A program made the translations under genes and the position numbers. A stretch of 64,000 bases of DNA from Phyllobacterium trifolii (GTDB taxonomy: Bacteria > Pseudomonadota > Alphaproteobacteria > Rhizobiales > Rhizobiaceae), in the NCBI RefSeq assembly GCF_014192095.1, contig NZ_JACHXN010000001.1, positions 186,001 through 250,000 on the forward strand, read 5' to 3'. The notes under the pieces were generated by a model. It saw only the letters and a program-made list of their open reading frames with translations. It was not told where the DNA came from and did not search any database. Shown piece by piece: positions 1 to 9,804 of the stretch (position 1 is the stretch's first letter; each line of letters opens with the position of its first letter).

Positions 1-1191
1 CTCGTCTCTTGTATTATACATCGCAAACGATGCACGGCATGTGGATGTTACACCGAAGCGTTTCAATAGCGGCTGGGCGCAATGGGTACCTGCCCGCACG
101 GCAACGCCTGCACGGTCGATCACCATTGATACGTCATGGGCATGGATGCCCTGCAGTTCAAAGGAAATAATCGCACCCTTGCCCTTGGCATCGCCAAAGA
201 TACGCAGCGAATTGATTTCGCGCAGACGTTGGTGTGCATAGTCGCGCAAATCTTCTTCGTGGGCGAGAATAGCGGCGCGGCCGATCTTCTCGACATATTC
301 GATCGCTGCACCAAGCCCGATAGCCTGGGCGATCGGCGGGGTGCCGGCTTCAAACCTGTGTGGCGGATGGTTATAGGTGACGATATCCTCCGTCACCTCC
401 TCGATCATTTCGCCGCCGCCCTGGAACGGCCGCATCGCTTCGAGCATTTCCTTGCGCCCATAAAGCACGCCGATGCCCGACGGTCCGTAGATCTTGTGGC
501 CGGTAAAGACGTACCAGTCGCAACCGAGATCCTGCACATCGACCGGCAGGTGCACCGCACCCTGACTGCCATCGACCAGCACCGGAATACCGCGAGCATG
601 GGCGATGCGGACGATCTCCTTGATTGGCGTCACAGTTCCGAGCACGTTCGACATGTGGGTGATCGCGACAAGCTTCGTGCGGTCGGTCAGCCGCTTTTCG
701 AATTCCTCGATGTGGAATGCACCCTGTTCATCGACAGGCACCCAGACGAGCTTGGCGCCCTGGCGTTCACGTATGAAATGCCATGGCACAATATTCGAGT
801 GGTGTTCCATGATGGAAAGCACGATCTCGTCACCCTCGCCTATATTCGGCATGCCATAGCCATAGGCGACGGTATTGATCGACTCTGTCGCAGATTTGGT
901 GAAAACGATTTCGTCGACCGATGCTGCATTCAGAAACCGGCGAACGTTTTCCCGTGCTTTTTCATAGGCATCGGTCGCAGCATTCGACAGGAAATGTAGC
1001 CCGCGATGCACATTGGCGTATTCGTTGGAATAGGTGTGTGTGATCATATCGATCACTGCACGCGGTTTCTGAGCCGAAGCGCCATTATCGAGATACACCA
1101 GCGGCTTGCCATAGACTTCGCGCGACAGGATCGGGAAATCCTGGCGAATTGCCTCTACGTCATAGCCGCTTTGAATGATCCTTGTATCCAT
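1..1191 (-). CDS. sufS: Cysteine desulfurase SufS (C-terminus cut by window edge)
   Basis: PLP-dependent type II cysteine desulfurase that supplies persulfide sulfur to the SufBCD scaffold in the cytosol. Visible are the N-terminal QDFPILSREVYGKPLVYLDN segment, the PLP-lysine region TGHKIYGPSGIGVLYG, and the catalytic loop RAGTHCAQPLL with Cys near codon 371. The reading frame runs open to base 1 and ends in a CRASFAMYNTRDE-like segment, so only about 20 C-terminal residues should be missing. I chose the ATG at 1191 because a GGAAAG lies about 9 bases upstream; an in-frame ATG at 1209 would add six residues and sits 14 bases after sufD, but has no clear Shine-Dalgarno. Last gene of the suf operon seen here. 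Confidence 0.95.
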   Translation of the reverse strand, partial: MDTRIIQSGYDVEAIRQDFPILSREVYGKPLVYLDNGASAQKPRAVIDMITHTYSNEYANVHRGLHFLSNAATDAYEKARENVRRFLNAASVDEIVFTKSATESINTVAYGYGMPNIGEGDEIVLSIMEHHSNIVPWHFIRERQGAKLVWVPVDEQGAFHIEEFEKRLTDRTKLVAITHMSNVLGTVTPIKEIVRIAHARGIPVLVDGSQGAVHLPVDVQDLGCDWYVFTGHKIYGPSGIGVLYGRKEMLEAMRPFQGGGEMIEEVTEDIVTYNHPPHRFEAGTPPIAQAIGLGAAIEYVEKIGRAAILAHEEDLRDYAHQRLREINSLRIFGDAKGKGAIISFELQGIHAHDVSMVIDRAGVAVRAGTHCAQPLLKRFGVTSTCRASFAMYNTRDE

Positions 1192-1223
1192 GATAGCCGC
1201 GCTTTCCATATAAGTTCAGTCGA

Positions 1224-2495
1224 TCAGACGTGTGCCGCGAGCCATTTGTCGAGAATGGCTTCAAGCGCCTCGACCAGTGGTTCGTTTTCCAGCTCTTCGA
1301 CGATTTCGGCAACGAAAGCCTTGATCAGAAGACCTCGCGCTTCATTTTCCGGGATGCCGCGTGCACGCAGGTAGAACAGATGATTGCCATCGATCTCTGT
1401 AACCGTTGCACCATGGCCGCAGGCCACATCATCCGCAAAAATCTCCAGCTCCGGCTTGGCATCGAATTCGCCATCATCTGAAAGCAGCAGCGTATTGCAT
1501 GCCATGCGGGCATCGGTCTTCTGGGCCATCTTGTTGACCTTGATCTGACCCTGAAACACCCCGCGCGCGCGATCAGTGACGACATTTCGGATGATCTGCA
1601 CCGATGTTGTATTTTCGACCAGATGACCGAGTGTCATGGTGACGTCCGTATGGCTGTCGCCGCCGAGCAAGTTGACGCCGCGGAGCTGGAAGTCGGAACC
1701 TTCACCCTTTACCAGCACATGCACTTCCTGACGGACGAGCTTGCCGCCGGCATTGACGACGTAAACCGTCAATTTGGCATTCGAGCCAATCTTGGCAATG
1801 AACTGCGCCAACTGCGTTGCCTCGACACCCTGCTCGCGGAGGATGATCCACGTGATTTCGGCATCATCAGCGACTGTCACATTGCTGACGCTGGTTGAAA
1901 AACCTTCACCCTCGCCGCCGGTTTGGCGCTCAATGACTGTCGCCTTGACACCCTTGCCGAACTTGACCGGAAAACGCACATGTCCCTGGCCGCGAAGTTG
2001 GGCGTTCTGTAATTCGAGCGGCGTTTCCAGTTCTACGCCATCGGCAAAGGCAATCGCCCAGCCATCGGTGACATAGGCCGCATTGATCTGGCCGATCGCA
2101 TCGTCGCCATCACGAATGGCAAGCTCGCGGATCACCGAGCCATCGGACAGTTTATCGCCGAACTTGGTGAATTCGACACCTTCGAGACGTGGATGGGTCA
2201 ACGCAACGCCGTTGGAAACGGTCGCCACCGCAGATCCTGCGATAATCGCCGGCAAGGCGTTGGTTCCAGCTGTCCCGTCATAGGCGGGTACGCTGCGCAG
2301 CAATGTACGCAGATCAGTGTAGTGCCAAGCCTCGACGCGACGCGACGGAAGGCCCTGAGTCTTCAGCGCTTCAATGGCGTTGTCGCGGGCGCTGGCGATC
2401 TCACCGTCGCCCGGCAGCTCGCCCATCCGATCGACAAAAGCATCGACCAGTGCCGATTCAGCAGGTGTAGGCTGGCGTCCTGTATGAACATTCAT
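1224..2495 (-). CDS. sufD: Fe-S cluster assembly protein SufD
   Basis: Scaffold subunit of the SufBC2D complex that builds Fe-S clusters. The 423-aa length fits the family. The C-terminal half carries the SufB/SufD beta-helix core, with the segment DARMACNTLLLSDDGEFDAK followed by the conserved CGHGATV (His near residue 361), which faces SufB at the cluster-forming interface in characterised complexes. The N-terminal helical part (LPSRRVEAWHYTDLR) is also typical. It lies 11 bases downstream of sufC and just upstream of sufS in the same operon. The C-terminus ends EAILDKWLAAHV, normal for rhizobial SufD. Confidence 0.96.
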   Translation of the reverse strand: MNVHTGRQPTPAESALVDAFVDRMGELPGDGEIASARDNAIEALKTQGLPSRRVEAWHYTDLRTLLRSVPAYDGTAGTNALPAIIAGSAVATVSNGVALTHPRLEGVEFTKFGDKLSDGSVIRELAIRDGDDAIGQINAAYVTDGWAIAFADGVELETPLELQNAQLRGQGHVRFPVKFGKGVKATVIERQTGGEGEGFSTSVSNVTVADDAEITWIILREQGVEATQLAQFIAKIGSNAKLTVYVVNAGGKLVRQEVHVLVKGEGSDFQLRGVNLLGGDSHTDVTMTLGHLVENTTSVQIIRNVVTDRARGVFQGQIKVNKMAQKTDARMACNTLLLSDDGEFDAKPELEIFADDVACGHGATVTEIDGNHLFYLRARGIPENEARGLLIKAFVAEIVEELENEPLVEALEAILDKWLAAHV

Positions 2496-2506
2496 GACGT
2501 TATTCC

Positions 2507-3262
2507 TCAGGCTGCCTCACCGATAATATCGGCATAGCCATTCTCTTCCAGCTCGAGTGCGAGATTCTTATCGCCCGACTTGATCACTTGCCCCTTGTAG
2601 AGAACATGGACAGTATCCGGCACGATATAGTCGAGCAAACGTTGGTAGTGGGTGATGACGATCACAGCGCGATCGGGCGACCGCAACGCATTGACGCCAT
2701 CGGCAACGATCTTGAGCGCATCGATGTCGAGACCGGAATCGGTCTCGTCGAGAACGCAGAGCTTGGGCTCCAGCAGCTTCATCTGCAGGATTTCCGCACG
2801 CTTCTTCTCGCCGCCGGAGAAACCGACATTGAGCGGGCGCTTGAGCATGGCGATATCCATGTCGAGCGAGGTGGCTGCCGTCTTCACGCGCCCGATGAAC
2901 TCGGGAATTTTCAGCGGCTCTTCACCGCGTGCCTTGCGTTGCGAATTCATCGCTACCTTCAGGAATTCCATCGTCGCAACACCCGGTATCTCCATTGGAT
3001 ACTGGAACGCCAGGAAAATGCCCTTTGCTGCACGCTCGGACGGGTCGAGCTCCAGAATGGATTCGCCATTGTAAAGAATGTCGCCTTCGGTGACTTCGTA
3101 GTCACTACGGCCCGCGAGAATATACGACAGAGTCGATTTTCCGGAACCATTCGGCCCCATGATCGCAGCGACTTCACCAGCCTTGACGGTGAGATTCAGG
3201 CCGCGAATGATCTCGGTGTCCGTGTCTGCGATCTTCGCATGAAGGTTTCTGATTTCCAGCAT
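2507..3262 (-). CDS. sufC: Fe-S cluster assembly ATPase SufC
   Basis: Cytosolic ABC-type ATPase that drives conformational change of SufB/SufD during cluster assembly; it has no membrane partner. The 251 residues show Walker A GPNGSGKST (36-44), the ABC signature FSGGEKKR (148-155) and Walker B LCVLDETDSGLD (168-179), the last being characteristic of SufC rather than of transporters. It is preceded by 89 bases of non-coding sequence after the small gene 3352-3558, the longest gap inside the suf operon, so an internal promoter or processing site is possible; I could not identify one. Confidence 0.97.
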   Translation of the reverse strand: MLEIRNLHAKIADTDTEIIRGLNLTVKAGEVAAIMGPNGSGKSTLSYILAGRSDYEVTEGDILYNGESILELDPSERAAKGIFLAFQYPMEIPGVATMEFLKVAMNSQRKARGEEPLKIPEFIGRVKTAATSLDMDIAMLKRPLNVGFSGGEKKRAEILQMKLLEPKLCVLDETDSGLDIDALKIVADGVNALRSPDRAVIVITHYQRLLDYIVPDTVHVLYKGQVIKSGDKNLALELEENGYADIIGEAA

Positions 3263-3351
3263 TGTACTACCTTTTAGATTCCGGGAATCAGCCTTGGCGA
3301 TCCCTAACTTTTAATCTTTGTTCTGTCGGCCAATGACACGTGCCGTGCCGA

Positions 3352-3558
3352 CTATGATGAGCTCTCGCCGCTGAGGGTCTTAAGGCGCTCGACCACAGAT
3401 GCGAGTTCCTTGCGCGCTCTGATCAGTTCCGGCTCAAGTACGCTCTCGGTCGCGGTAGACGAACGTGCAATCGTATCAGTCAACTCGTCGATCACTTCGC
3501 CCAGCTCTTCGTAACGTCTGCGCAGCCTGTCGAGTGCGTCAGTGGTAATTGGTGCCAT
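3352..3558 (-). CDS. Small coiled-coil-like protein between sufB and sufC
   Basis: A 68-residue protein of unknown function. The start ATG overlaps the TAA stop of sufB by one base (TAATG at 3556-3560), a classic translational-coupling arrangement, which argues that the frame is real and co-produced with SufB. The sequence is almost entirely predicted helix, rich in Arg/Glu/Leu with heptad-like spacing (LDRLRRRYEELGEVIDEL, later RARKELASVVERLKTL), so a short helical hairpin or coiled coil is likely. No cysteines or histidines, so it is not itself a cluster ligand. Function is unknown; an accessory role in SufB assembly is inference from position only. Confidence 0.8.
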   Translation of the reverse strand: MAPITTDALDRLRRRYEELGEVIDELTDTIARSSTATESVLEPELIRARKELASVVERLKTLSGESSS

Positions 3559-5087
3559 TATCCGACGCTCCCCTCAAGGCTGATGCCGATAAGCTTCTGA
3601 GCTTCAACGGCAAATTCCATTGGCAATTCCTGGATGACTTCCTTGACGAAACCATTGACGATGAGTGCAATCGCCTCTTCTTCCGGAATGCCGCGCTGCA
3701 TTACATAGAACAGCGCATCTTCCGAGATCTTCGAGGTCGTCGCCTCGTGCTCGAATTGTGCAGTCGCATTCTTGGCCTCGATGTAGGGCACCGTATGTGC
3801 GCCGCAATCATTGCCGATCAGCAGCGAGTCGCACTGGGTGAAGTTGCGGGCGTTCTCCGCCTTGCGATGGGCTGAAACCTGACCGCGATAGGTGTTGTTC
3901 GACTTGCCCGCCGAAATACCCTTGGAGATGATGCGGCTCGACGTGTTCTTACCGAGATGCAGCATCTTGGTACCGCTGTCGATCTGCTGATGACCATTGG
4001 AAACGGCAATCGAGTAGAACTCGCCGCGTGAATTGTCGCCGCGCAGAATGACGGAAGGATATTTCCAGGTGATCGCGGAACCGGTCTCGACCTGCGTCCA
4101 CGAGATCTTGGAATTGACGCCGCGGCAATCGCCCCGCTTGGTGACGAAGTTGTAGATGCCGCCCTTGCCTTCCGCGTCGCCGGGGAACCAGTTCTGCACC
4201 GTCGAATATTTGATCTCTGCATCGTCAAGTGCAATCAGCTCGACAACAGCCGCATGCAGCTGGTTTTCATCACGCTGCGGTGCCGTGCAGCCTTCGAGGT
4301 ACGAGACATAAGCGCCTTCCTCGGCGATGATCAACGTCCGCTCGAACTGGCCGGTATCCCGCTCGTTGATGCGGAAATAGGTGGACAGCTCCATCGGGCA
4401 GCGCACGCCCTTCGGCACATAGACAAACGAACCGTCAGTGAAGACAGCCGAATTCAGCGTCGCGTAGAAATTATCCGAAACCGGAACAACCGTTGCGAGA
4501 TACTTCTTCACCAGATCCGGATGTTCGCGGATCGCTTCGGAGATCGAGCAGAAGATGACCCCGGCTTTTGCCAGTTCGGCCTTGAATGTCGTGACCACCG
4601 AGACACTGTCGAACACAGCGTCAACAGCAACGCGGCCGGACTTGTAGACATTGTCGCTGGCTTCTTCATCTTCGTCGCTGGGGCTTGCCTCGCCAACCTT
4701 GCGCACACCCGCGAGGATTTCCTGCTCTTTCAGCGGAATTCCGAGCTTCTCATAGGTGCGCAGCAGTTCCGGATCGACATCGGCAAGCGACGTGGGACCG
4801 GTCTGGTTCTTCGGACCGGCGTAATAGACCATGTCCTGGAAGTCGATCTTTGGATAATTCACACGCGCCCAAGTGGGCTCTTCCATCGTCAGCCAGCGTT
4901 CATAAGCCTTCAGACGCCATTCAAGCATCCAATCCGGCTCATTCTTCTTGGCAGAGATAAAGCGAATGATATCTGCATTAAGGCCCTTCGGCGCCTTATC
5001 CATTTCGATAAGGGTTTCAAAGCCATATTTGTACTGGTCCACGTCAAGCGTACGGACCCGGTCAATGGTTTCCTGCACTGCAGGCAT
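3558..5087 (-). CDS. sufB: Fe-S cluster assembly protein SufB
   Basis: Core scaffold of the SufBC2D complex on which the nascent Fe-S cluster forms. The 509-aa length matches alphaproteobacterial SufB. Recognisable parts are the central [18 protein letters not shown] segment, [20 protein letters not shown] with a conserved Cys, and the C-terminal core [20 protein letters not shown] and [17 protein letters not shown]. The start [20 protein letters not shown] is conserved in rhizobia. It lies 168 bases downstream of the NifS-like desulfurase gene, so a separate promoter in 5088-5255 is possible, although I found no convincing operator there. Confidence 0.97.
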   Translation of the reverse strand: MPAVQETIDRVRTLDVDQYKYGFETLIEMDKAPKGLNADIIRFISAKKNEPDWMLEWRLKAYERWLTMEEPTWARVNYPKIDFQDMVYYAGPKNQTGPTSLADVDPELLRTYEKLGIPLKEQEILAGVRKVGEASPSDEDEEASDNVYKSGRVAVDAVFDSVSVVTTFKAELAKAGVIFCSISEAIREHPDLVKKYLATVVPVSDNFYATLNSAVFTDGSFVYVPKGVRCPMELSTYFRINERDTGQFERTLIIAEEGAYVSYLEGCTAPQRDENQLHAAVVELIALDDAEIKYSTVQNWFPGDAEGKGGIYNFVTKRGDCRGVNSKISWTQVETGSAITWKYPSVILRGDNSRGEFYSIAVSNGHQQIDSGTKMLHLGKNTSSRIISKGISAGKSNNTYRGQVSAHRKAENARNFTQCDSLLIGNDCGAHTVPYIEAKNATAQFEHEATTSKISEDALFYVMQRGIPEEEAIALIVNGFVKEVIQELPMEFAVEAQKLIGISLEGSVG

Positions 5088-5255
5088 TGGCGTTCTCCAT
5101 CCACGCGGGGTTCAAGGTCCCGCAGTTGCAAACGTCAAGGCAGTATGTCGTCTTGAATATCTGCCTCTATGTAGTGCGCAATCGCACGATTTAACACCGG
5201 TATTCACCGGATTTTTTTCAATTAACGGCGATAATCTGCCGATAATCGAATTTCT

Positions 5256-6431
5256 TTAGGCGGCATCGGCCGCGGCTGGTTTCGAGCGGTCGCGTCGCGC
5301 GACCATAATCTTTAGGGCTTCCAGAAAGAGCGCGATCTCCTCGTCACTGGTATCCGGCGCCGTCGAGACCCGAAGACCGCCTGTTCCATCGCCATATCCC
5401 ATCGCCGCAAGCACCTGGCTTGGCCCGACTTTTCCGGATGAACAGGCGGACCCGGCCGATAGCGCGATTCCGGCAAGATCGAAAGCGATCTGAACGGTCT
5501 CCGCTTTCATCTCAGCCAGTGAAAACATCGTGGTGTTGGGCAGGCGGTCAACAGCCTCACCATAGATAGTTGCGTCAGGCGCTATCGCTCGAACGCTCTG
5601 TTCTATCATTTCGCGTTTTTGTGTTGGCCAGCCGCCAGAATCCAGACGTTCCTTGGCCACGCGTGCCGCAGCACCGAATCCGGCAATTAGTGGCAATGCT
5701 TCGGTACCGCCACGATGGCCCTTTTCCTGTCCACCGCCGCGGATGATGGGCTTCGGCATCACCAGATCAGATATGGTCACGATTGCGCCAACGCCTTTTG
5801 GACCGCCGATCTTGTGCGACGACAAGATGAGATAATCCGCAGTAGATGTTGTAATATCAAGCGGAATTCGTCCTGCGGCCTGCACCGCGTCAACAACTAA
5901 GAGCCCGCCAAATTCCTTCACCAGCGCACCAATCGTTTCGATCGGCTGCAAGACGCCAGTTTCGTTATTGGCCGCCTGTACGGCAACAAGCGGCAGCCCC
6001 TGGCTGCGATCATGGGCAACAAGAAGCGCACGCAGCTGCTCCAGATCAAGCAGGCCGCTCTGGTCAACACCAATTACGTCGACCTGATCTGCCGGAAACT
6101 GTCCGCCGGCAAGGATGCAAGGATGCTCGCTTGCGCTGACATAAAGCCGCGAAAGGCGCATCGCCGCCCGTCCCATCGTATAATGTGGCGTCAGGAGGGT
6201 TGAAGCTGCCTCGGTCGCACCCGATGTAAAGACCACATGATCAGGCTTGGAGTTGACCAGCGCGGCGACATCGCGGCGCGCAGCTTCAAGAATTGCCTTG
6301 GTCGCACGGCCTTCCAGATGAACGGATGACGGATTGCCGGTCTGCATCAGCGCATTGACCACAGCATCGCGCGCTGCCGCAATCAGCGGCGCACTTGCAT
6401 TGTAGTCGAGATAGGCGCGATTGCGGGCCAT
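5256..6431 (-). CDS. Cysteine desulfurase, NifS/IscS class, at the head of the suf operon
   Basis: PLP enzyme converting cysteine to alanine plus enzyme-bound persulfide. The 391 residues show the N-terminal AYLDYNASAPL, PLP-lysine motif SSHKIGGPKG (Lys near 207) and the mobile catalytic loop SAGSACSSGKVG with Cys near 330. That loop is the class I (IscS/NifS) type, distinct from the class II SufS at 1-1191. Thus the operon carries two desulfurases of different classes, one at each end. A strong AGGAGA Shine-Dalgarno precedes the ATG. An Irr-like palindrome lies about 97 bases upstream. It could feed SufBCD or serve another sulfur acceptor; sequence alone does not decide. Confidence 0.93.
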   Translation of the reverse strand: MARNRAYLDYNASAPLIAAARDAVVNALMQTGNPSSVHLEGRATKAILEAARRDVAALVNSKPDHVVFTSGATEAASTLLTPHYTMGRAAMRLSRLYVSASEHPCILAGGQFPADQVDVIGVDQSGLLDLEQLRALLVAHDRSQGLPLVAVQAANNETGVLQPIETIGALVKEFGGLLVVDAVQAAGRIPLDITTSTADYLILSSHKIGGPKGVGAIVTISDLVMPKPIIRGGGQEKGHRGGTEALPLIAGFGAAARVAKERLDSGGWPTQKREMIEQSVRAIAPDATIYGEAVDRLPNTTMFSLAEMKAETVQIAFDLAGIALSAGSACSSGKVGPSQVLAAMGYGDGTGGLRVSTAPDTSDEEIALFLEALKIMVARRDRSKPAAADAA

Positions 6432-6526
6432 GCTTCTCCTGATTCCTGTTCTTTTGGCAAAAAGCGCAATTTTCTTGAAATTCAGCCTCGTACCAGCCTA
6501 TTAAGCCGGTTCGAGATTAGTTTTAC

Positions 6527-6553
6527 ACCAGTTTTGAACGGTTCTAAACTGGT
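6527..6553. promoter_or_regulatory. Irr (ICE-box)-like palindrome upstream of the suf operon
   Basis: A 27-bp near-perfect palindrome. Its core at 6532-6548 reads TTTTGAACGGTTCTAAA, one base from the published rhizobial ICE consensus TTTAGAA-N3-TTCTAAA; the symmetry continues outward through ACCAG and CTGGT. It sits between the minus-strand desulfurase/suf operon (ATG at 6431) and the plus-strand hydrolase (ATG at 6627). Irr is the heme-responsive Fur-family regulator of Rhizobiales and suf operons are known members of the iron regulon in this order. Regulation of suf by this site is inference. Confidence 0.7.
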
Positions 6554-6626
6554 TTTATGGTCGCTGTTGATTGCCGTCAAGCCCGGCTGGTCAAGAAGCG
6601 CCCAATTGGCGAAGACTGGAGTATAT

Positions 6627-7301
6627 ATGCCTGAGGTAATTTTCAATGGACCAGCGGGACGCCTTGAGGGCCGATATCAGCCTTCGACGGAAAAAAATGC
6701 CCCGATCGCGATTGTCCTGCATCCGCATCCGCAATTCGGCGGGACCATGAACAACAAGATCGTCTACGATCTGTTTTACATGTTCCAGCAACGCGGCTTT
6801 ACGACCTTACGGTTCAACTTCCGTGGCATCGGCCGCAGCCAGGGCGAGTTCGATCATGGTTCAGGCGAATTGTCGGACGCCGCCGGCGCGCTTGACTGGG
6901 TACAGTCGCTCCATCCGGATTCCAAGACCTGCTGGGTTGCCGGATATTCCTTCGGCGCCTGGATCGGCATGCAATTGCTGATGCGCCGCCCGGAGATCGA
7001 AGGATTTATCTCGGTTGCGCCGCAGCCAAACACCTATGATTTCTCCTTCCTCGCACCTTGCCCTTCTTCCGGGCTGATCCTTCATGGCGATCAGGACAAG
7101 GTTGCACCGCCCAAGGATGTACAGGGCCTGGTTGATAAGCTGAAGACGCAGAAGGGTATCACCATCACGCAGAAGACGATGGTCGGTGCCAATCACTTCT
7201 TCTCGGGCATGACTGACGAGGTCATCGCGGAATGCTCCGATTATCTCGATCGCCGTTTGAATGGCGAATTGGTCGAGGCCAAGCCGAAGCGCCTGCGCTA
7301 G
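6627..7301 (+). CDS. Alpha/beta-hydrolase superfamily protein
   Basis: A 224-residue cytosolic serine hydrolase of the COG2945-like alpha/beta type; substrate unknown. Visible are the strand-loop HPHPQFGGTMNNK (32-44), the oxyanion region FNFRGIGRSQG (64-73), the nucleophile elbow GYSFG with Ser108, the HGDQD acid loop (153-157) and GANHFF with the likely catalytic His190. The open frame extends upstream to 6534, but GGAG six bases before the ATG at 6627 and the family N-terminus (MPEVIFNGPAGRLEG) favour this start. Its 3' end overlaps the convergent anmK by four bases. Confidence 0.88.
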   Translation: MPEVIFNGPAGRLEGRYQPSTEKNAPIAIVLHPHPQFGGTMNNKIVYDLFYMFQQRGFTTLRFNFRGIGRSQGEFDHGSGELSDAAGALDWVQSLHPDSKTCWVAGYSFGAWIGMQLLMRRPEIEGFISVAPQPNTYDFSFLAPCPSSGLILHGDQDKVAPPKDVQGLVDKLKTQKGITITQKTMVGANHFFSGMTDEVIAECSDYLDRRLNGELVEAKPKRLR

Positions 7302-8428
7302 GCAGGTTTGACGAGCACGCCCCCGGACATGGGGGCGCTGCAACCGGTTGTCGTTGGCCAGGTCAACGGCAACCCGTCCAACGCCCGCACGGCGAGATAA
7401 GCCCAGGCTTCGGCCTCCATCGAATCGCCGTTGAACCCCAGATCCTCAGCAACGATAACCTTTGCCCCGGCATTGGCTGCGCCTTGCGTGAGATCGGCCA
7501 TGATCGTCGCATTCTTGCGGCCGCCGCCGCAAATCACCCAGAGCGATGGTGTTTCTGGCGAATAGGCGCTGGCCCTGAGGATTGCATCGGCGGTCACTTT
7601 GGCCAAGGTCCGCGCGCCGTCTGAAAGTTCCATATCGCCCAGGTCGGCAAGCGTAAAATCATTGCGATCGAGTGATTTCGGAGGAGCGAGATCGAAAAAC
7701 GGTTTCGCCAGATAGCGTGTGACCGCATGGCCTACCACCAACCCTTCGCTGGCAATCATACCGCCCGCATCGTAAGCGATGCCTGCCTTTTCGGAGACCC
7801 ACTGATCGATCAGCGTGTTACCCGGTCCTGTGTCGAACGCGATCGGATCCGAATTGCTGGAAACAATGGTGACGTTGGAAATCCCGCCAATGTTAACGAA
7901 GACGACAGGCCTGCCATCGCTGAGTTCCGACGGAACCCGCGAAGCCAGCGCCTGATGATAGGCAGGCACCAATGGTGCGCCTTGCCCGCCATGCACCATG
8001 TCATTGGCCCGCATGTCATAAACGACGGGAATACCTGTCCTGTCAGCCAGCATTTTCCCATCGCCGAGCTGCACCGTCAGCGCCTGAAGCGGTCTGTGCA
8101 GGACTGTCTGACCATGAAAACCGATCACATCGACGTCGGCCTTGCCCAGCCCATGACTCGAAAGAAAAACCGAGACCGCATCGCCGTGACGCTTTGTCAG
8201 CTCTCTTTCGATCAGCCCAAGTTCACCTGGCCTCTCGTTTCTTGAAGTGATGGATTTCGCATCGTTGAGACTGGCTTCGATCCGGCGCTGGAAAGCCCGT
8301 TCGTAAGGCATGAAATCCGACGGACCGCGCCGTACTTCGCTTCCGCCATCCGTTTCCAGGTGCGCGATGTCGATTCCGTCCATCGACGTTCCGCTCATCA
8401 GGCCGATTGCGCGCCGTATCGTTGCCAA
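7298..8428 (-). CDS. anmK: Anhydro-N-acetylmuramic acid kinase
   Basis: Cytosolic sugar kinase that hydrolyses and phosphorylates 1,6-anhydro-MurNAc to MurNAc-6-phosphate during peptidoglycan recycling. The 376-residue length fits. The family signature [15 protein letters not shown] lies at 9-23, followed by [10 protein letters not shown] and the ASKHA-fold elements NIGGISNVT and [13 protein letters not shown], and the late VICGGGRKN nucleotide loop. Diverges from tyrS (about 100 bases between the starts), the usual rhizobial arrangement. Confidence 0.96.
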   Translation of the reverse strand: MATIRRAIGLMSGTSMDGIDIAHLETDGGSEVRRGPSDFMPYERAFQRRIEASLNDAKSITSRNERPGELGLIERELTKRHGDAVSVFLSSHGLGKADVDVIGFHGQTVLHRPLQALTVQLGDGKMLADRTGIPVVYDMRANDMVHGGQGAPLVPAYHQALASRVPSELSDGRPVVFVNIGGISNVTIVSSNSDPIAFDTGPGNTLIDQWVSEKAGIAYDAGGMIASEGLVVGHAVTRYLAKPFFDLAPPKSLDRNDFTLADLGDMELSDGARTLAKVTADAILRASAYSPETPSLWVICGGGRKNATIMADLTQGAANAGAKVIVAEDLGFNGDSMEAEAWAYLAVRALDGLPLTWPTTTGCSAPMSGGVLVKPA

Positions 8429-8529
8429 AGCACTGCCTTTCTTGTGATTCGATAGAGAATGATGTTAAACGGCTCCGTCTCTCACGGCACGCATTTCGTG
8501 CACGCCGATTCAATCTCAGGAAAATATCG

Positions 8530-9783
8530 ATGTCTGCCTTCAAATCCGAATTTCTGCACACGCTTTCAACGCGCGGCTTCATCCATCAGACCTCCGACGA
8601 TGCGGGTCTGGATGCTCTCTTCGCCAAGGAAACCGTGTCGGCATATATCGGCTTTGACCCTACAGCCTCCAGCCTCCACGCCGGCAGCCTGCTGCAGATC
8701 ATGATGCTGCACTGGATGCAGAAGACCGGTCATCGCGCAGTGGCGCTGATGGGCGGTGGCACCGGTATGGTCGGCGACCCATCCTTCAAGGATGAGGCGC
8801 GCAAGCTGATGACGCCGGAGATCATCCAGAGCAATATCGATAGTCTCAAGAAGGTTTTCGCCAACTATTTGTCCTTTGGCGAAGGTCCGAAAGACGCGCT
8901 GATGGTCAATAATGCCGAATGGTTGTTGCCGCTCAATTACCTCGAGTTTCTGCGCGATGTCGGCCAGCATTTTTCCGTCAACCGCATGTTGTCCTTCGAT
9001 TCGGTGAAGCAGCGGCTCGACCGCGAGCAGTCGCTTTCCTTTCTTGAATTCAACTACATGATCCTGCAGGCTTACGATTTCGTCGAACTGAACAAGCGCT
9101 ATGGCCTGCGTCTGCAGATGGGCGGCTCTGATCAGTGGGGGAATATCGTCAACGGTATCGACCTCGGTCATCGTCTTGGCACGCCGCAGCTCTACGCCCT
9201 CACCTCGCCGCTTTTGACCACCTCGTCAGGCGCGAAGATGGGCAAGTCGATGAATGGTGCGGTCTGGCTTAATGCCGATCTGCTGAGCCCCTACGATTTC
9301 TGGCAATATTGGCGCAACACCGAAGATGCCGATGTCGAGCGGTTCCTGAAACTCTACACGACGCTGCCGTTGGATGAGATCAGCCGTCTGGCCTCGCTGG
9401 GCGGCGCGGAGATCAACGAGACCAAGAAGATCCTCGCCACAGAAATCACTGCATTGCTTCATGGCCGTCAGGCTGCGGAAGAAGCTGCGGAAACGGCCCG
9501 CAAGACTTTCGAGGAAGGCGCTTTGGCAACTAATTTGCCGACCGTCGAAATTGCAGGCAGCGACCTCGATGCTGGAATTGGCATTCTGACGCTTCTCGTC
9601 AAAGCTGGTCTTGCCGGATCGAATGGTGAAGCGCGCCGCCACATCCAGGGCGGTGCTGTGCGGGTGAATGATGCCAGCGTTTCCGATGAGAAGTCCCAAG
9701 TTGGGACGTCTGAAGTAACGGCCGAGGGCGTGATCAAACTCTCCCTCGGTAAGAAAAAGCATATTCTGGTGCGGCCGGTTTAA
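8530..9783 (+). CDS. tyrS: Tyrosyl-tRNA synthetase
   Basis: Class I aminoacyl-tRNA synthetase charging tRNA-Tyr. The 417 residues show the N-terminal [16 protein letters not shown], which contains the HIGH-equivalent motif, the tyrosine pocket [13 protein letters not shown] and [11 protein letters not shown], the KMSKS-equivalent KMGKS near 236-240, and a C-terminal S4 RNA-binding domain ([16 protein letters not shown]). The frame is open upstream to 8407 but the ATG at 8530 is preceded by AGGAAA at a good distance and gives the standard N-terminus. The 3' end is followed within 25 bases by a long inverted repeat. Confidence 0.97.
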   Translation: MSAFKSEFLHTLSTRGFIHQTSDDAGLDALFAKETVSAYIGFDPTASSLHAGSLLQIMMLHWMQKTGHRAVALMGGGTGMVGDPSFKDEARKLMTPEIIQSNIDSLKKVFANYLSFGEGPKDALMVNNAEWLLPLNYLEFLRDVGQHFSVNRMLSFDSVKQRLDREQSLSFLEFNYMILQAYDFVELNKRYGLRLQMGGSDQWGNIVNGIDLGHRLGTPQLYALTSPLLTTSSGAKMGKSMNGAVWLNADLLSPYDFWQYWRNTEDADVERFLKLYTTLPLDEISRLASLGGAEINETKKILATEITALLHGRQAAEEAAETARKTFEEGALATNLPTVEIAGSDLDAGIGILTLLVKAGLAGSNGEARRHIQGGAVRVNDASVSDEKSQVGTSEVTAEGVIKLSLGKKKHILVRPV

Positions 9784-9804
9784 AAATAGCTGGCATTACT
9801 GCCA

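Noticed and set aside
5088-5255. Possible second iron-regulatory box directly upstream of sufB
   Set aside because: No segment matched the Irr palindrome or a clear RirA/IscR motif; only the 6527-6553 site is convincing.
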